Shown piece after piece: positions 1 through 5,119 of a DNA stretch of 5,119 bases. The DNA lies in assembly GCA_035651115.1 (NCBI GenBank), contig DASRGL010000020.1:1-5119 (forward strand), in the 5' to 3' direction. The stretch's first letter is position 1; every line of letters begins with the position of its first letter. The notes under the pieces are model-generated. The model ran no database searches. It was not told the DNA's origin and saw only the letters and a program-made list of their open reading frames with translations. A program made the translations under genes and the position numbers. The stretch is from DASRGL01 sp035651115 (lineage in GTDB: Bacteria > Armatimonadota > Chthonomonadetes > Chthonomonadales > Chthonomonadaceae).

Positions 1-246
1 CGCTTGGGACGGGGCATCCGAAGGCACTGGCAGATCGCGAACTGTCTGCATCATGTCCTGGATGTGGGAATGAACGCCGATGCCTGTCGGATCCGTCGGG
101 ATCAGGCTCCGGTGAATATGGCACTGTTGCGCAGTATCGCCCTGAACCTGCTACGCAAAGACACAAGCCGTCAAACCGGGGTCAAGGCCAAGCAGAAATT
201 AGCCGGTTGGGACAATGACTTTCTGCTCCAACTGCTTCTGGCCTAA
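1..246 (+). CDS. ISAs1 family transposase, C-terminal fragment (5' end outside window)
   Basis: The frame is open from base 1 and stops at TAA 244-246, giving 81 visible residues of a protein that normally has about 350-400. The visible part reads RRHWQIANCLHHVLDVGMN, then DACRIRRDQAPVNMALLRSI, then ALNLLR. This follows the conserved C-terminal pattern of ISAs1-family DDE transposases: H-W-x-I-E-N-x-L-H-W-V-L-D-V, then D-x-S-R-I-R, A-P-x-N-M and R-x-I-A-L-N-L-L. It ends in an A-G-W-D-(N/D)-D-(F/Y)-L-L motif. The H-W-x-I-E-N glutamate, the last acidic catalytic residue of many IS4-related transposases, appears as Ala here (QIAN). If the alignment is right, this copy may be inactive. The TTG at base 4 is not a true start. 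The gene reads toward the 3' end of the aldolase/dehydrogenase gene. Confidence 0.88.
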   Translation, partial: RLGRGIRRHWQIANCLHHVLDVGMNADACRIRRDQAPVNMALLRSIALNLLRKDTSRQTGVKAKQKLAGWDNDFLLQLLLA

Positions 247-289
247 AGCAGGTTGATAGTCGTTGCTAAATTTAGATGCTCTCGCCCTG
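247..289. repeat. Terminal region / inverted-repeat end of the ISAs1-like element
   Basis: This short non-coding stretch lies between the transposase stop and the proposed IS boundary. It contains a perfect palindrome ctaaatttag (266-275) and ends in gatgctctcgccctg (275-289). The matching left inverted repeat is not in the window, so the exact length of the repeat cannot be measured. Confidence 0.6.
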
Positions 290-293
290 GCGG

Positions 294-296
294 CAT
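294..296 (-). pseudogene. Start codon of a gene apparently truncated by IS insertion
   Basis: A minus-strand ATG at 296-294 follows an excellent ribosome binding site. After the first two codons and two bases of the third (296-290), its frame enters the insertion sequence. The resulting hybrid peptide is MPPGREHLNLATTINLL, stopping at TAG inside the IS end. The original protein cannot be identified because only two codons precede the IS boundary. Lying 58 bp downstream of the aldolase/dehydrogenase stop on the same strand, it was probably the next gene of that catabolic locus. Alternatively, the signals could be fortuitous or serve a non-coding transcript. The body of the gene might survive on the far side of the IS. 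Confidence 0.45.
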
Positions 297-304
297 GGGC
301 TACT

Positions 305-311
305 CCTCCTT
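305..311 (-). promoter_or_regulatory. Consensus Shine-Dalgarno upstream of the interrupted ATG
   Basis: The minus strand reads AAAAGGAGGAGTAGCCCATG from 313 to 294. The core AAGGAGG (311-305) is fully complementary to the anti-Shine-Dalgarno sequence and sits 8 nt before the ATG. It is the strongest ribosome binding site in the window, yet no long ORF follows it before the IS. Confidence 0.6.
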
Positions 312-319
312 TTCTCTCC

Positions 320-328
320 ATTATAGCA
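320..328 (-). promoter_or_regulatory. Extended -10 promoter element (TGCTATAAT)
   Basis: The minus strand from 328 to 320 reads TGCTATAAT, an exact TGn-TATAAT extended -10. There is no recognisable -35 at 16-18 bp upstream, which is tolerable for extended -10 promoters. Transcription would start near 313 and give a leader of roughly 16-17 nt that just includes the Shine-Dalgarno. The element lies only about 25 bp beyond the aldolase/dehydrogenase stop codon and points toward the IS, so it would drive the interrupted downstream gene and now antisense transcription of the transposase end. Confidence 0.5.
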
Positions 329-354
329 TAGCCGCCGGATCGCTGCGGATCGCG

Positions 355-2460
355 TTAGCGGGGAAAGGCTTCGCGCAGGCCGCCGTCAATGGGCAGCATC
401 GCCCCGGTCGTCCTGGCGCTTCGGTCGGAGGCGAAGAACAGCGCCGCCTGCGCGACATCCTCGGCAAAGACCGCCGTTTTCAGCAGATTGCCCTGCCGGA
501 TGCTCTCCTCGAACTGTTCGATGGGGATGCCCTTCGCTCTGGCCCGCTCCGCCTTCAACTCCGGCGTCCACAGGCCCGCCTCGAAGACGGCGTCCGGGTT
601 CAAGAGGTTACATCGGATGCCGTAAGCGCCGTTCTCGACCGCCAGGATGCGCGCCAACTGCGCCTCTGCCGCCTTCGCGCAGGAGTAGGCTCCGAAGTCC
701 GCGCCGGGGGCGGGAACGTTCTTCGTGACGTTGAACACCAGGCTGCCGCCCAACCCCTGCGCCCGCATCATCTTGACCGCCTCGCGCGCCACCAGGAAAT
801 GGCCCGTCGCATTGACGGCGAAACTCCGCTCCCAGGTCTCCAGCGACAGATTCTCGATACGGCCCGTCGGCGCGATGCCCGCGTTGGAGACGAGAATATC
901 CAGCCCGCCATACGTGCGCGCGATCTCTGCAAACGCCCGCTTCACCGCCGCCTCGTCGGTCACGTCCATCGCCAGGCCGAGCGCGCACCTGCCGCCGTGC
1001 TGCCGATTGAGGGCGTCCGCGACGCTCTGGCACGCCTGCGCATTCAGATCGGCGATGACGACGTGCGCGCCCTCCGCCGCAAACCGCTCCGCAATCGCCT
1101 TGCCGATGCCGCTCGCCGCCCCTGTGACCAGCGCGATCCGCCGCGCCAACTCCTTCTCCGGTGGGGCCAGCGTCAGCTTGTAGAGTTCCAGGCCCCAGTA
1201 TTCGGCGGAGAAAGCGTCGGCCTCGTGCAGCGAACGGTAGGCCGAGACACCCTCCGCGTCGCCGAGAATACGGATGGTGTGCCGGTAGATGTCGGCAGGG
1301 ACGAGCGCCGTCTTGCTGTCCTTGCCCGCCGTCCACATGCCCAGGCCGGGAACCAGAATGACGCGCGGGATCGGGTCGAGCATCGGCTCGTCAACTCTGT
1401 GCCGGTGATAGTAGGCCGTGTAGTCCTCGCGCCACTTCGCCGCCGCTTCGCGAAACCATCGGGCAACATGCTCCGGGTCATCGGGCTGCGTGACCGGCAC
1501 GAACAGGGGCAGGACTTTGGTGCTGAGGATGTGGTCGGGCGTGGCCGCGCCGATCTGCGAGACGCGCGCCGCCTTTTCCGAGCCGACAAAATCCAGCACA
1601 GCGTCCGAATCTTCATAACGCAGAACCATCCGTAACGCGGGCTGCTCCCCTCCCCCTGTTCTTGGGGGGAGGGGCTGGGGGTGGGGGGCCATGCAGATAG
1701 CTCCGCGCAGAACCGGCGCGACGGCTGCCGCGACCTCCCGGCGACGCTCTTCCGGCAGCGCCGCGACCTGCACGCCTCCGAACACCCGCTTGCCCTTGCG
1801 CTTCGCCGCCAGATAGGTCTCGGCCCGCGTCGTCAGCGCGATATGCGACTCGTAGGCGGCGCGGCAGGTGTCGCCCCACGTGATCAGGCCGTGATTCATC
1901 AATACCAGGCCCTCGGCGTCGGGCATCGCCTGCACCGCCGCGCCAACCTCCTTCGACAGCAGAAAGCCGGGCCGACGATAGGGTATCTGAATGACTTTCG
2001 CGCCGAGCGCCTCCCGCACGGCCTCCGGCCCGCAGGTGTTGTTGGAAAGGGCGACAATGGCGTCGGCATGGCTGTGCGCAACGGCGGCGGCAGGCAGGAA
2101 GGCGTGCAGCAGCGTCTCGATGGAGGGGCGCGGGTCGGTCGGGGACAGCAGCGCATGGGCGAGATAGGCGACCATCTCTTCATCGCTCATCTCGTCACGG
2201 GCCTGCAGAGGCAGCACATCCTCCATCCGCACGCCGCTGAAGTGTTTGCGCTCTATCGTCTTCAGGTCGGAGCCGCTGCCCTTGATGCGCAGCACATAGG
2301 TCTCCCGGCCCCGGAAATCGGTCTCCCACACCTTGAGCGACGTGTTGCCGCCGCCCCAGACGACCAGATCGGTCTCCGCGCCGATCCAGCGCGACATCGC
2401 GATAAGCTGTTCTAGCGGGGAGAGCGCCCCCGCCTCCGCTTCGTTCCACCGGCTCTGCAT
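355..2460 (-). CDS. rhaEW: Bifunctional rhamnulose-1-phosphate aldolase / L-lactaldehyde dehydrogenase (RhaEW-type fusion)
   Basis: By family, this cytosolic enzyme cleaves L-rhamnulose-1-phosphate to dihydroxyacetone phosphate and L-lactaldehyde, and its second half oxidises the lactaldehyde to lactate with NAD+. The first roughly 430 of 701 residues are a class II aldolase: GGGNTS at 36-41 for phosphate binding, and metal-ligand histidines in HSHAD (H129, H131) and NHG (H190). The C-terminal half from about residue 440 is a short-chain dehydrogenase with a nucleotide-binding TGAASGIG (446-453), SNAG (525-528), YSCAK (Y592, K596) and a closing IDGG. Thr579 occupies the place of the usual catalytic Ser. 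Residues about 257-276 are an extra Pro/Gly-rich insert encoded by a palindromic repeat. The ATG at 2460 has GAGGAAG (2472-2466) 5 nt upstream. No other rhamnose genes are visible, so the exact sugar phosphate is inferred from the family. Confidence 0.88.
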   Translation of the reverse strand: MQSRWNEAEAGALSPLEQLIAMSRWIGAETDLVVWGGGNTSLKVWETDFRGRETYVLRIKGSGSDLKTIERKHFSGVRMEDVLPLQARDEMSDEEMVAYLAHALLSPTDPRPSIETLLHAFLPAAAVAHSHADAIVALSNNTCGPEAVREALGAKVIQIPYRRPGFLLSKEVGAAVQAMPDAEGLVLMNHGLITWGDTCRAAYESHIALTTRAETYLAAKRKGKRVFGGVQVAALPEERRREVAAAVAPVLRGAICMAPHPQPLPPRTGGGEQPALRMVLRYEDSDAVLDFVGSEKAARVSQIGAATPDHILSTKVLPLFVPVTQPDDPEHVARWFREAAAKWREDYTAYYHRHRVDEPMLDPIPRVILVPGLGMWTAGKDSKTALVPADIYRHTIRILGDAEGVSAYRSLHEADAFSAEYWGLELYKLTLAPPEKELARRIALVTGAASGIGKAIAERFAAEGAHVVIADLNAQACQSVADALNRQHGGRCALGLAMDVTDEAAVKRAFAEIARTYGGLDILVSNAGIAPTGRIENLSLETWERSFAVNATGHFLVAREAVKMMRAQGLGGSLVFNVTKNVPAPGADFGAYSCAKAAEAQLARILAVENGAYGIRCNLLNPDAVFEAGLWTPELKAERARAKGIPIEQFEESIRQGNLLKTAVFAEDVAQAALFFASDRSARTTGAMLPIDGGLREAFPR
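1633..1692 (-). repeat. In-frame G/C-rich palindromic repeat inserted in the aldolase domain
   Basis: The plus strand contains CCCCTCCCCC (1647-1656), an 8-base loop tgttcttg, then GGGGGAGGGG (1665-1674), a perfect 10-bp inverted repeat. It is followed by ctgggggtgggggg to 1688. On the coding strand this is read without a stop as MAPHPQPLPPRTGGGE plus QPAL, residues 257-276. The flanking residues VLRGAIC and RMVLRYEDSDAVLDFV look like continuous aldolase family sequence, so the stretch appears to be an addition. PHPQPLPP-type peptides from such C-rich interspersed repeats recur in bacterial genomes by my recollection. Only one copy is in this window, and the outer limits are approximate. Confidence 0.7.
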
Positions 2461-2465
2461 GACGA

Positions 2466-2472
2466 CTTCCTC
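2466..2472 (-). promoter_or_regulatory. Ribosome binding site of the aldolase/dehydrogenase gene
   Basis: The minus strand reads GCGAGGAAGTCGTCATG up to the ATG at 2460-2458. The purine run GAGGAAG lies 5 nt before the start, supporting the choice of this ATG and the 701-residue length. Confidence 0.65.
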
Positions 2473-2705
2473 GCTTCCGTTCCAGATGGCCCTATTATCG
2501 GCCCGTTCCCCTGCTTTTCTGGAAGCATAAAGCGTGCCAGACTAAGCGGCGGGCTGTCTCCATGGGCAGCGAGCGGCCCTGCCTCTGCTCGGTAATCCGG
2601 GAACAAAAACGGCGGCGCGGCGGTCTGCCCCCATTATGCCCAGCAGGAATGGGTTCCCTAGCGTATCCTCTCACCCTGTGGCAAGACAAAATATGGAGCA
2701 AGACC
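2473..2705. other. Intergenic region with no convincing gene
   Basis: Most of the gap between the aldolase/dehydrogenase start and the amidase stop lies here. Apart from the candidate -10 above, neither strand shows a protein with recognisable composition. Translations are rich in Arg, Cys and Pro and look like out-of-frame noise. No strong hairpin with a T-tract marks a terminator for the upstream operon. A regulator operator could lie here, but I see no clear palindromic site. Confidence 0.5.
2494..2499 (-). promoter_or_regulatory. Possible -10 element for the aldolase/dehydrogenase gene
   Basis: GATAAT (2499-2494, minus strand) differs by one base from TATAAT and lies 33 nt before the ATG, which would give a leader of about 26 nt carrying the ribosome binding site. 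The best -35 match 16 bp upstream, CAGAAA (2521-2516), fits only three of six positions. A promoter of its own is expected because 426 bp separate this gene from the upstream amidase. Confidence 0.3.
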
Positions 2706-2906
2706 GTGTACTGCGTGCAACGATTTTTCGCCAGAGTGAACGCGACTATTCTCGCGCTGATCGAAGCCTTGATGGATGAGCCTGCGGAGATACGCCCGCT
2801 CATAGACCTGGATAGCCCCCTCTCGGAAAGCCAGCAGAGGGCGGTGGAGTCGAGCCTGTCTCAGGCGCTCTGTCAGATGGGAATTATCAAACCTTCGGCA
2901 GAATAG
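2706..2906 (+). CDS. Possible small hypothetical protein (66 aa), convergent with the amidase gene
   Basis: I do not recognise this ORF. It could start at GTG 2706, which has GGAG (2695-2698) 7 nt upstream, and it ends with TAG at 2904-2906, overlapping the 3' end of the amidase gene by 20 bp on the opposite strand. The 66 residues have plausible protein composition: a hydrophobic stretch (FFARVNATILALIEALM) followed by an acidic, helix-prone segment (PLIDLDSPLSESQQRAVES) and a Gln/Leu-rich end. About two-thirds of codons end in G or C, only mildly above background. The frame is open further upstream to an ATG at 2562, but that part reads like non-coding sequence. It may equally be a chance ORF. 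Confidence 0.28.
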   Translation: MYCVQRFFARVNATILALIEALMDEPAEIRPLIDLDSPLSESQQRAVESSLSQALCQMGIIKPSAE

Positions 2907-3801
2907 ACTTGGCGACCTTGCAGGCCACCGTGTAGGCCGGATCGAAGACGTTGCCGATCTCATATTCGACGCACTGGCCGAGCAGCGTATGCGCGCCGAC
3001 CTGATCGAGACCGTAATCGCTCTGGAGCCAGCGCGCCATCTCGGTCGTCGCGTGCTGGAGCGCCTGATCGAGCGGGCGGGCGTTCCCGATAGCGATGATG
3101 TGCGTCTCGTTTTCCGCGCGCGGCCAGTGGATACGCCGGTTCTTGTGCAGATGCACCGTGAACTGCACGTCGAACGAGACCTCGATGCCGGTTCCCACGA
3201 TCTCACCGTCGCCCTGCACCGCGTGTCCATCCCCGACGAACAGCAGCGCGCCCTCGACGAAGACCGGGAAATAGACGGTCGCGCCCTGCAGGAAGCCCTT
3301 ATAGTCCATATTCCCGCCGTGCGGCCCGGAAGTCGCGCAGGAGATGGCCTCCCCGCCCGCAGGCGCGACGCCGAAGCAGCCCAGCATCGGGCGCAGCGGC
3401 AGCGTGAAGGGCATCAGGTTCGTCTGCGGCTTCGTGAAGGTCGCCGTGCCGCCTTGCAGGTCGAGTTCCCATACGCCCATCTCCGTCTGCTTCGGAAACT
3501 CCAGAACATACCAGGGGTCTACCACGTTCGGCGCGAGGCGCGTGCTGGTGTAGCCGTCCCGGCGGTTGGGCCAGAGCCGGTCGAAATGCACGGCAAGCGT
3601 ATCGCCGGGCTGCGCGCCTTCAATGTAAAACGGCCCGGTCTGCGGATTGGGCCGGGGGCCGACCGCCCTGCCTGCAGCGTCGTTGCCGAAGGCGTCCAGC
3701 GTCGTTGTGACGACCGTATCGCCGTCCGCAATTTGCAGCACGGGTTCGTATGTCCCGATGGCGGCATAGTAGCGTTCCGGGGTGAAGTGATGCGTTGCCA
3801 T
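2887..3801 (-). CDS. Acetamidase/formamidase family protein
   Basis: This 304-residue protein belongs to the FmdA/AmdA family of metal-dependent amidases, which release ammonia from formamide, acetamide or related short amides in the cytosol. Its length is close to the family norm of about 300-320. Conserved blocks are visible in order: NPQTGPFYIEGAQPGD (about 52-67), PMLGCFGVAP (138-147), SGPHGGNMD (158-166) and GDGHAVQGDGE (190-200). His and Asp in the last two blocks probably bind metal. The ATG at 3801 is chosen because AGGAG (3811-3807) lies 5 nt upstream and the N-terminus MATHHFTPERYY is natural. An upstream ATG at 3843 would lie inside the preceding gene. It starts 8 bp after that gene's stop, so the two are co-transcribed. 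The real amide substrate is unknown. Confidence 0.9.
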   Translation of the reverse strand: MATHHFTPERYYAAIGTYEPVLQIADGDTVVTTTLDAFGNDAAGRAVGPRPNPQTGPFYIEGAQPGDTLAVHFDRLWPNRRDGYTSTRLAPNVVDPWYVLEFPKQTEMGVWELDLQGGTATFTKPQTNLMPFTLPLRPMLGCFGVAPAGGEAISCATSGPHGGNMDYKGFLQGATVYFPVFVEGALLFVGDGHAVQGDGEIVGTGIEVSFDVQFTVHLHKNRRIHWPRAENETHIIAIGNARPLDQALQHATTEMARWLQSDYGLDQVGAHTLLGQCVEYEIGNVFDPAYTVACKVAKSILPKV

Positions 3802-3806
3802 ACGTT

Positions 3807-3811
3807 CTCCT
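3807..3811 (-). promoter_or_regulatory. Ribosome binding site of the amidase, overlapping the upstream stop codon
   Basis: The minus strand reads GATTAGGAGAACGTATG. The stop TAG (3812-3810) of the ceramidase-like gene shares two bases with AGGAG (3811-3807), which lies 5 nt before the amidase ATG at 3801. This arrangement suits translational coupling and decides the amidase start. Confidence 0.75.
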
Positions 3812-5119
3812 AATCTACAAGCGCGTGGAGCGCGTCCTTGCACGCCTGGATCGTGCGCTCCAGACTGCTGCGGTCAAAGGGCGACTGCCAGACCGGATAG
3901 AGATCGAGATCATACATCTCGGCGGGCGGCAGGTAGCCCGTGTGTCCGTTGACGACGTTCATCACGACAACGGCGTGCTGCGGAAACTCCTGCCGCAGTT
4001 CGGTCTGCAAGCGCGAATAGGCTTCGTTCGGGTTGCCGACCAGGAGCGCATCGCCAACACGCCAGACCCAGACGGGCATCTTTGTCGTCGTCCCCTCCCC
4101 GACCGAACGCCGCACGCGCCGCTTGCGTGCCAGCCGCTCGGCCAGCGCCCGATCTTCACAAGCCTGCAACTGCGCCTCGATCTCGGCCACGCTCGGCAGG
4201 TCTTTGAGCGGCAGTTCGACCTCGATCCGCCTGGCTCCCAGCGTCGTCGCTGGCGCGGCAGGCACGCGCTTCCAGATCGCTAGCGGCGCGCCCGATTCGA
4301 CCACGCCCGCATACTCCAGCCCGGTGCGCGGCGGCAGCATTCCCTCTAGCGTCGAGAGCGCGGCGTATCCCAGTTCCCTGCCATGCGCGTCGGGGAGAGA
4401 GGTGTCCGCCGTATACTGCTCGATGGGCGCGAGTTCGCCGCACGCGCCGAGCAGGAACAGACAGGGCGCGCTGCCGGTCTGCGCCTCCACGACCTCCCGC
4501 ATCGCCCCGATATAGTCCGGCGAGATCAGCCGATTCTGCCAGGCCAGCGTGGTCGGGTGGCAGGCATAGTTGACCAGCGTGGCGAGAATCGCGCCGTCCT
4601 CCCGCGTCACCCGGCCCACCAGCAGCGTCTCGTCGGCAGGCTGTCCCGGACTGTAGCCGCAGACCAGGCGCGGCCTCTCCGGGTCGGACAGATCGCGGTT
4701 CTGCGCCAGGCGGCAGGTTCCCTGGCCCCAGGTCAGCACGGCAGGCTGCCGTGCCGCAAGCGCCTGCTGCGCCGCTGTGACTATCGCCTCGCGCACCGTT
4801 TGCAGATAGGGCGCGATGAGATGGCCGCCGGGCTTGTCGGCGTCTTCCCGGCAGATGGCGGGCGCGGAGTGCGTGTGCGAGAGGTTGACCATGACGCGCG
4901 CCGGATCGAGATCGAGCGCCTTCAGGACGCCCTCCCGCACGTACCACTCGTCTTCGAGCGTGCGCCACCAGCCCAGGTCGGCGGCGACCAGCACCAGAGG
5001 CTTTTCGTCCGGCTCGCACTGCAAGGTCAGCGCTGTGACGGTGAGCGGGCGGTGGATGCCCTCGGCGACATCGTGCGTGGCCGCGCCCCAGTTGCGCGCG
5101 TAGATGCCGACGGGCGGCG
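3810..5119 (-). CDS. Neutral/alkaline ceramidase-like metallohydrolase (N-terminus outside window)
   Basis: The frame is open from the window edge to TAG at 3812-3810, giving 435 visible residues beginning PPVGIYARNWG, which resembles the ITPPVGI start of this family; probably only a few dozen residues are missing. The TTG at 5024 is internal. Metal-site motifs of the neutral ceramidase N-terminal domain appear in order: SHTHS (80-84), NYACHP (H187), LGACGELAP (223-231), NPNEAY (E365) and NGHTGYLPP (Y395). In neutral ceramidases the hexapeptide GDVSPN carries a conserved Ser; here the aligned segment is GELAPI, with Ala instead. It also lacks the C-terminal immunoglobulin-like domain of true ceramidases, and the secretion signal cannot be seen. 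It is therefore likely a zinc-dependent amide or ester hydrolase of unknown substrate rather than a proven ceramidase. It is the upstream partner of the coupled amidase gene. Confidence 0.82.
   Translation of the reverse strand, partial: PPVGIYARNWGAATHDVAEGIHRPLTVTALTLQCEPDEKPLVLVAADLGWWRTLEDEWYVREGVLKALDLDPARVMVNLSHTHSAPAICREDADKPGGHLIAPYLQTVREAIVTAAQQALAARQPAVLTWGQGTCRLAQNRDLSDPERPRLVCGYSPGQPADETLLVGRVTREDGAILATLVNYACHPTTLAWQNRLISPDYIGAMREVVEAQTGSAPCLFLLGACGELAPIEQYTADTSLPDAHGRELGYAALSTLEGMLPPRTGLEYAGVVESGAPLAIWKRVPAAPATTLGARRIEVELPLKDLPSVAEIEAQLQACEDRALAERLARKRRVRRSVGEGTTTKMPVWVWRVGDALLVGNPNEAYSRLQTELRQEFPQHAVVVMNVVNGHTGYLPPAEMYDLDLYPVWQSPFDRSSLERTIQACKDALHALVD

Larger units (their letters stand above)
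1..289 (+). mobile_element. 3' end of an ISAs1-like insertion sequence (left part outside window)
   Basis: The segment contains the C-terminal part of an ISAs1-type transposase followed by a short non-coding end. The proposed outer boundary is base 289, because the minus strand read inward from there begins CAGGGCGAGAGCATCTAAAT, and a CAGGG-type terminus with a gatgc-ctcgccctg arrangement is what I recall for ISAs1/H-repeat elements. A perfect 10-bp palindrome, ctaaatttag, lies at 266-275 inside the terminus. The left terminus and the target duplication are beyond the window, so the boundary is inferred from one end only. The element sits about 65 bp downstream of the aldolase/dehydrogenase gene and is convergent with it. 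Confidence 0.75.

Noticed and set aside
253..1635. Long plus-strand ORF of 460 codons
   Set aside because: It lies antisense to the aldolase/dehydrogenase gene, whose motifs are unmistakable; its translation is Arg-rich with no family motifs, as expected from the opposite strand of a GC-rich gene.
1647..1674. The 10-bp G/C hairpin as a transcription terminator
   Set aside because: It is inside a continuous coding frame and lacks a following T-run on the coding strand; an inserted repeat explains it better.
2521..2532. Minus-strand CTTTATGCTTCC, identical to a stretch of the E. coli lac promoter
   Set aside because: There is no -35 like that of lac beside it and the -10 does not follow; a 12-base match of this kind is best read as chance.
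2495..2803. Minus-strand ORF of 102 codons upstream of the aldolase/dehydrogenase gene
   Set aside because: It has no convincing ribosome binding site, an irregular composition and no recognisable motif.
2854..2866. Hairpin GCCTG-TCT-CAGGC downstream of the amidase gene as a terminator
   Set aside because: The stem is only 5 bp, there is no T-tract on the relevant strand, and it falls inside the possible small ORF.
2989..3813. Plus-strand ORF of 274 codons
   Set aside because: It is antisense to the acetamidase/formamidase gene, Arg-rich, without recognisable domains.
4156..5019. Minus-strand ORF of 287 codons in another frame of the ceramidase-like gene
   Set aside because: Its composition is dominated by Arg, Gly and Ala, and it overlaps completely with the frame carrying the metal-binding motifs.

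Overview
The window is GC-rich bacterial DNA (visibly above 60% G+C). It holds a catabolic gene set on the minus strand, bordered on its left by an insertion sequence. No rRNA, tRNA or housekeeping marker is present, so the organism cannot be fixed. The fused rhamnulose-phosphate aldolase/dehydrogenase, a ceramidase-like metallohydrolase and a G/C-rich palindromic repeat read in-frame as PHPQPLPP would suit an environmental high-GC lineage such as Chloroflexota or a similar phylum. That placement is a weak inference.

Layout, left to right. Bases 1-289 are the 3' end of an ISAs1-like insertion sequence: the C-terminal 81 residues of its transposase on the plus strand, then about 43 bp of IS end closing in CTCGCCCTG. 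Immediately right of the IS end, on the minus strand, lie a consensus extended -10 (TGCTATAAT), a consensus Shine-Dalgarno (AAGGAGG) and an ATG. The reading frame from this ATG runs straight into the IS, so this looks like the start of a gene cut off by the insertion. Bases 355-2460 (minus) encode a 701-residue fusion of a class II aldolase and a short-chain dehydrogenase, matching the RhaEW type that splits L-rhamnulose-1-phosphate and oxidises the resulting lactaldehyde. A hairpin-forming G/C repeat lies in-frame in this gene and adds about 20 foreign-looking residues to the aldolase half. Bases 2461-2886 are mostly non-coding, with a candidate promoter for the fusion gene and a doubtful small plus-strand ORF. 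Bases 2887-3801 (minus) encode an acetamidase/formamidase family protein. Bases 3810-5119 (minus, 5' end outside the window) encode a neutral-ceramidase-like metallohydrolase.

The ceramidase-like gene and the amidase are only 8 bp apart, and the amidase Shine-Dalgarno overlaps the upstream stop codon, so they are almost certainly co-transcribed and translationally coupled. Both are predicted to hydrolyse amide or acyl bonds. The aldolase/dehydrogenase follows on the same strand after a 426-bp gap and probably has its own promoter. A joint role, such as releasing a small acyl or amide compound beside deoxy-sugar breakdown, is possible but not shown by the sequence.
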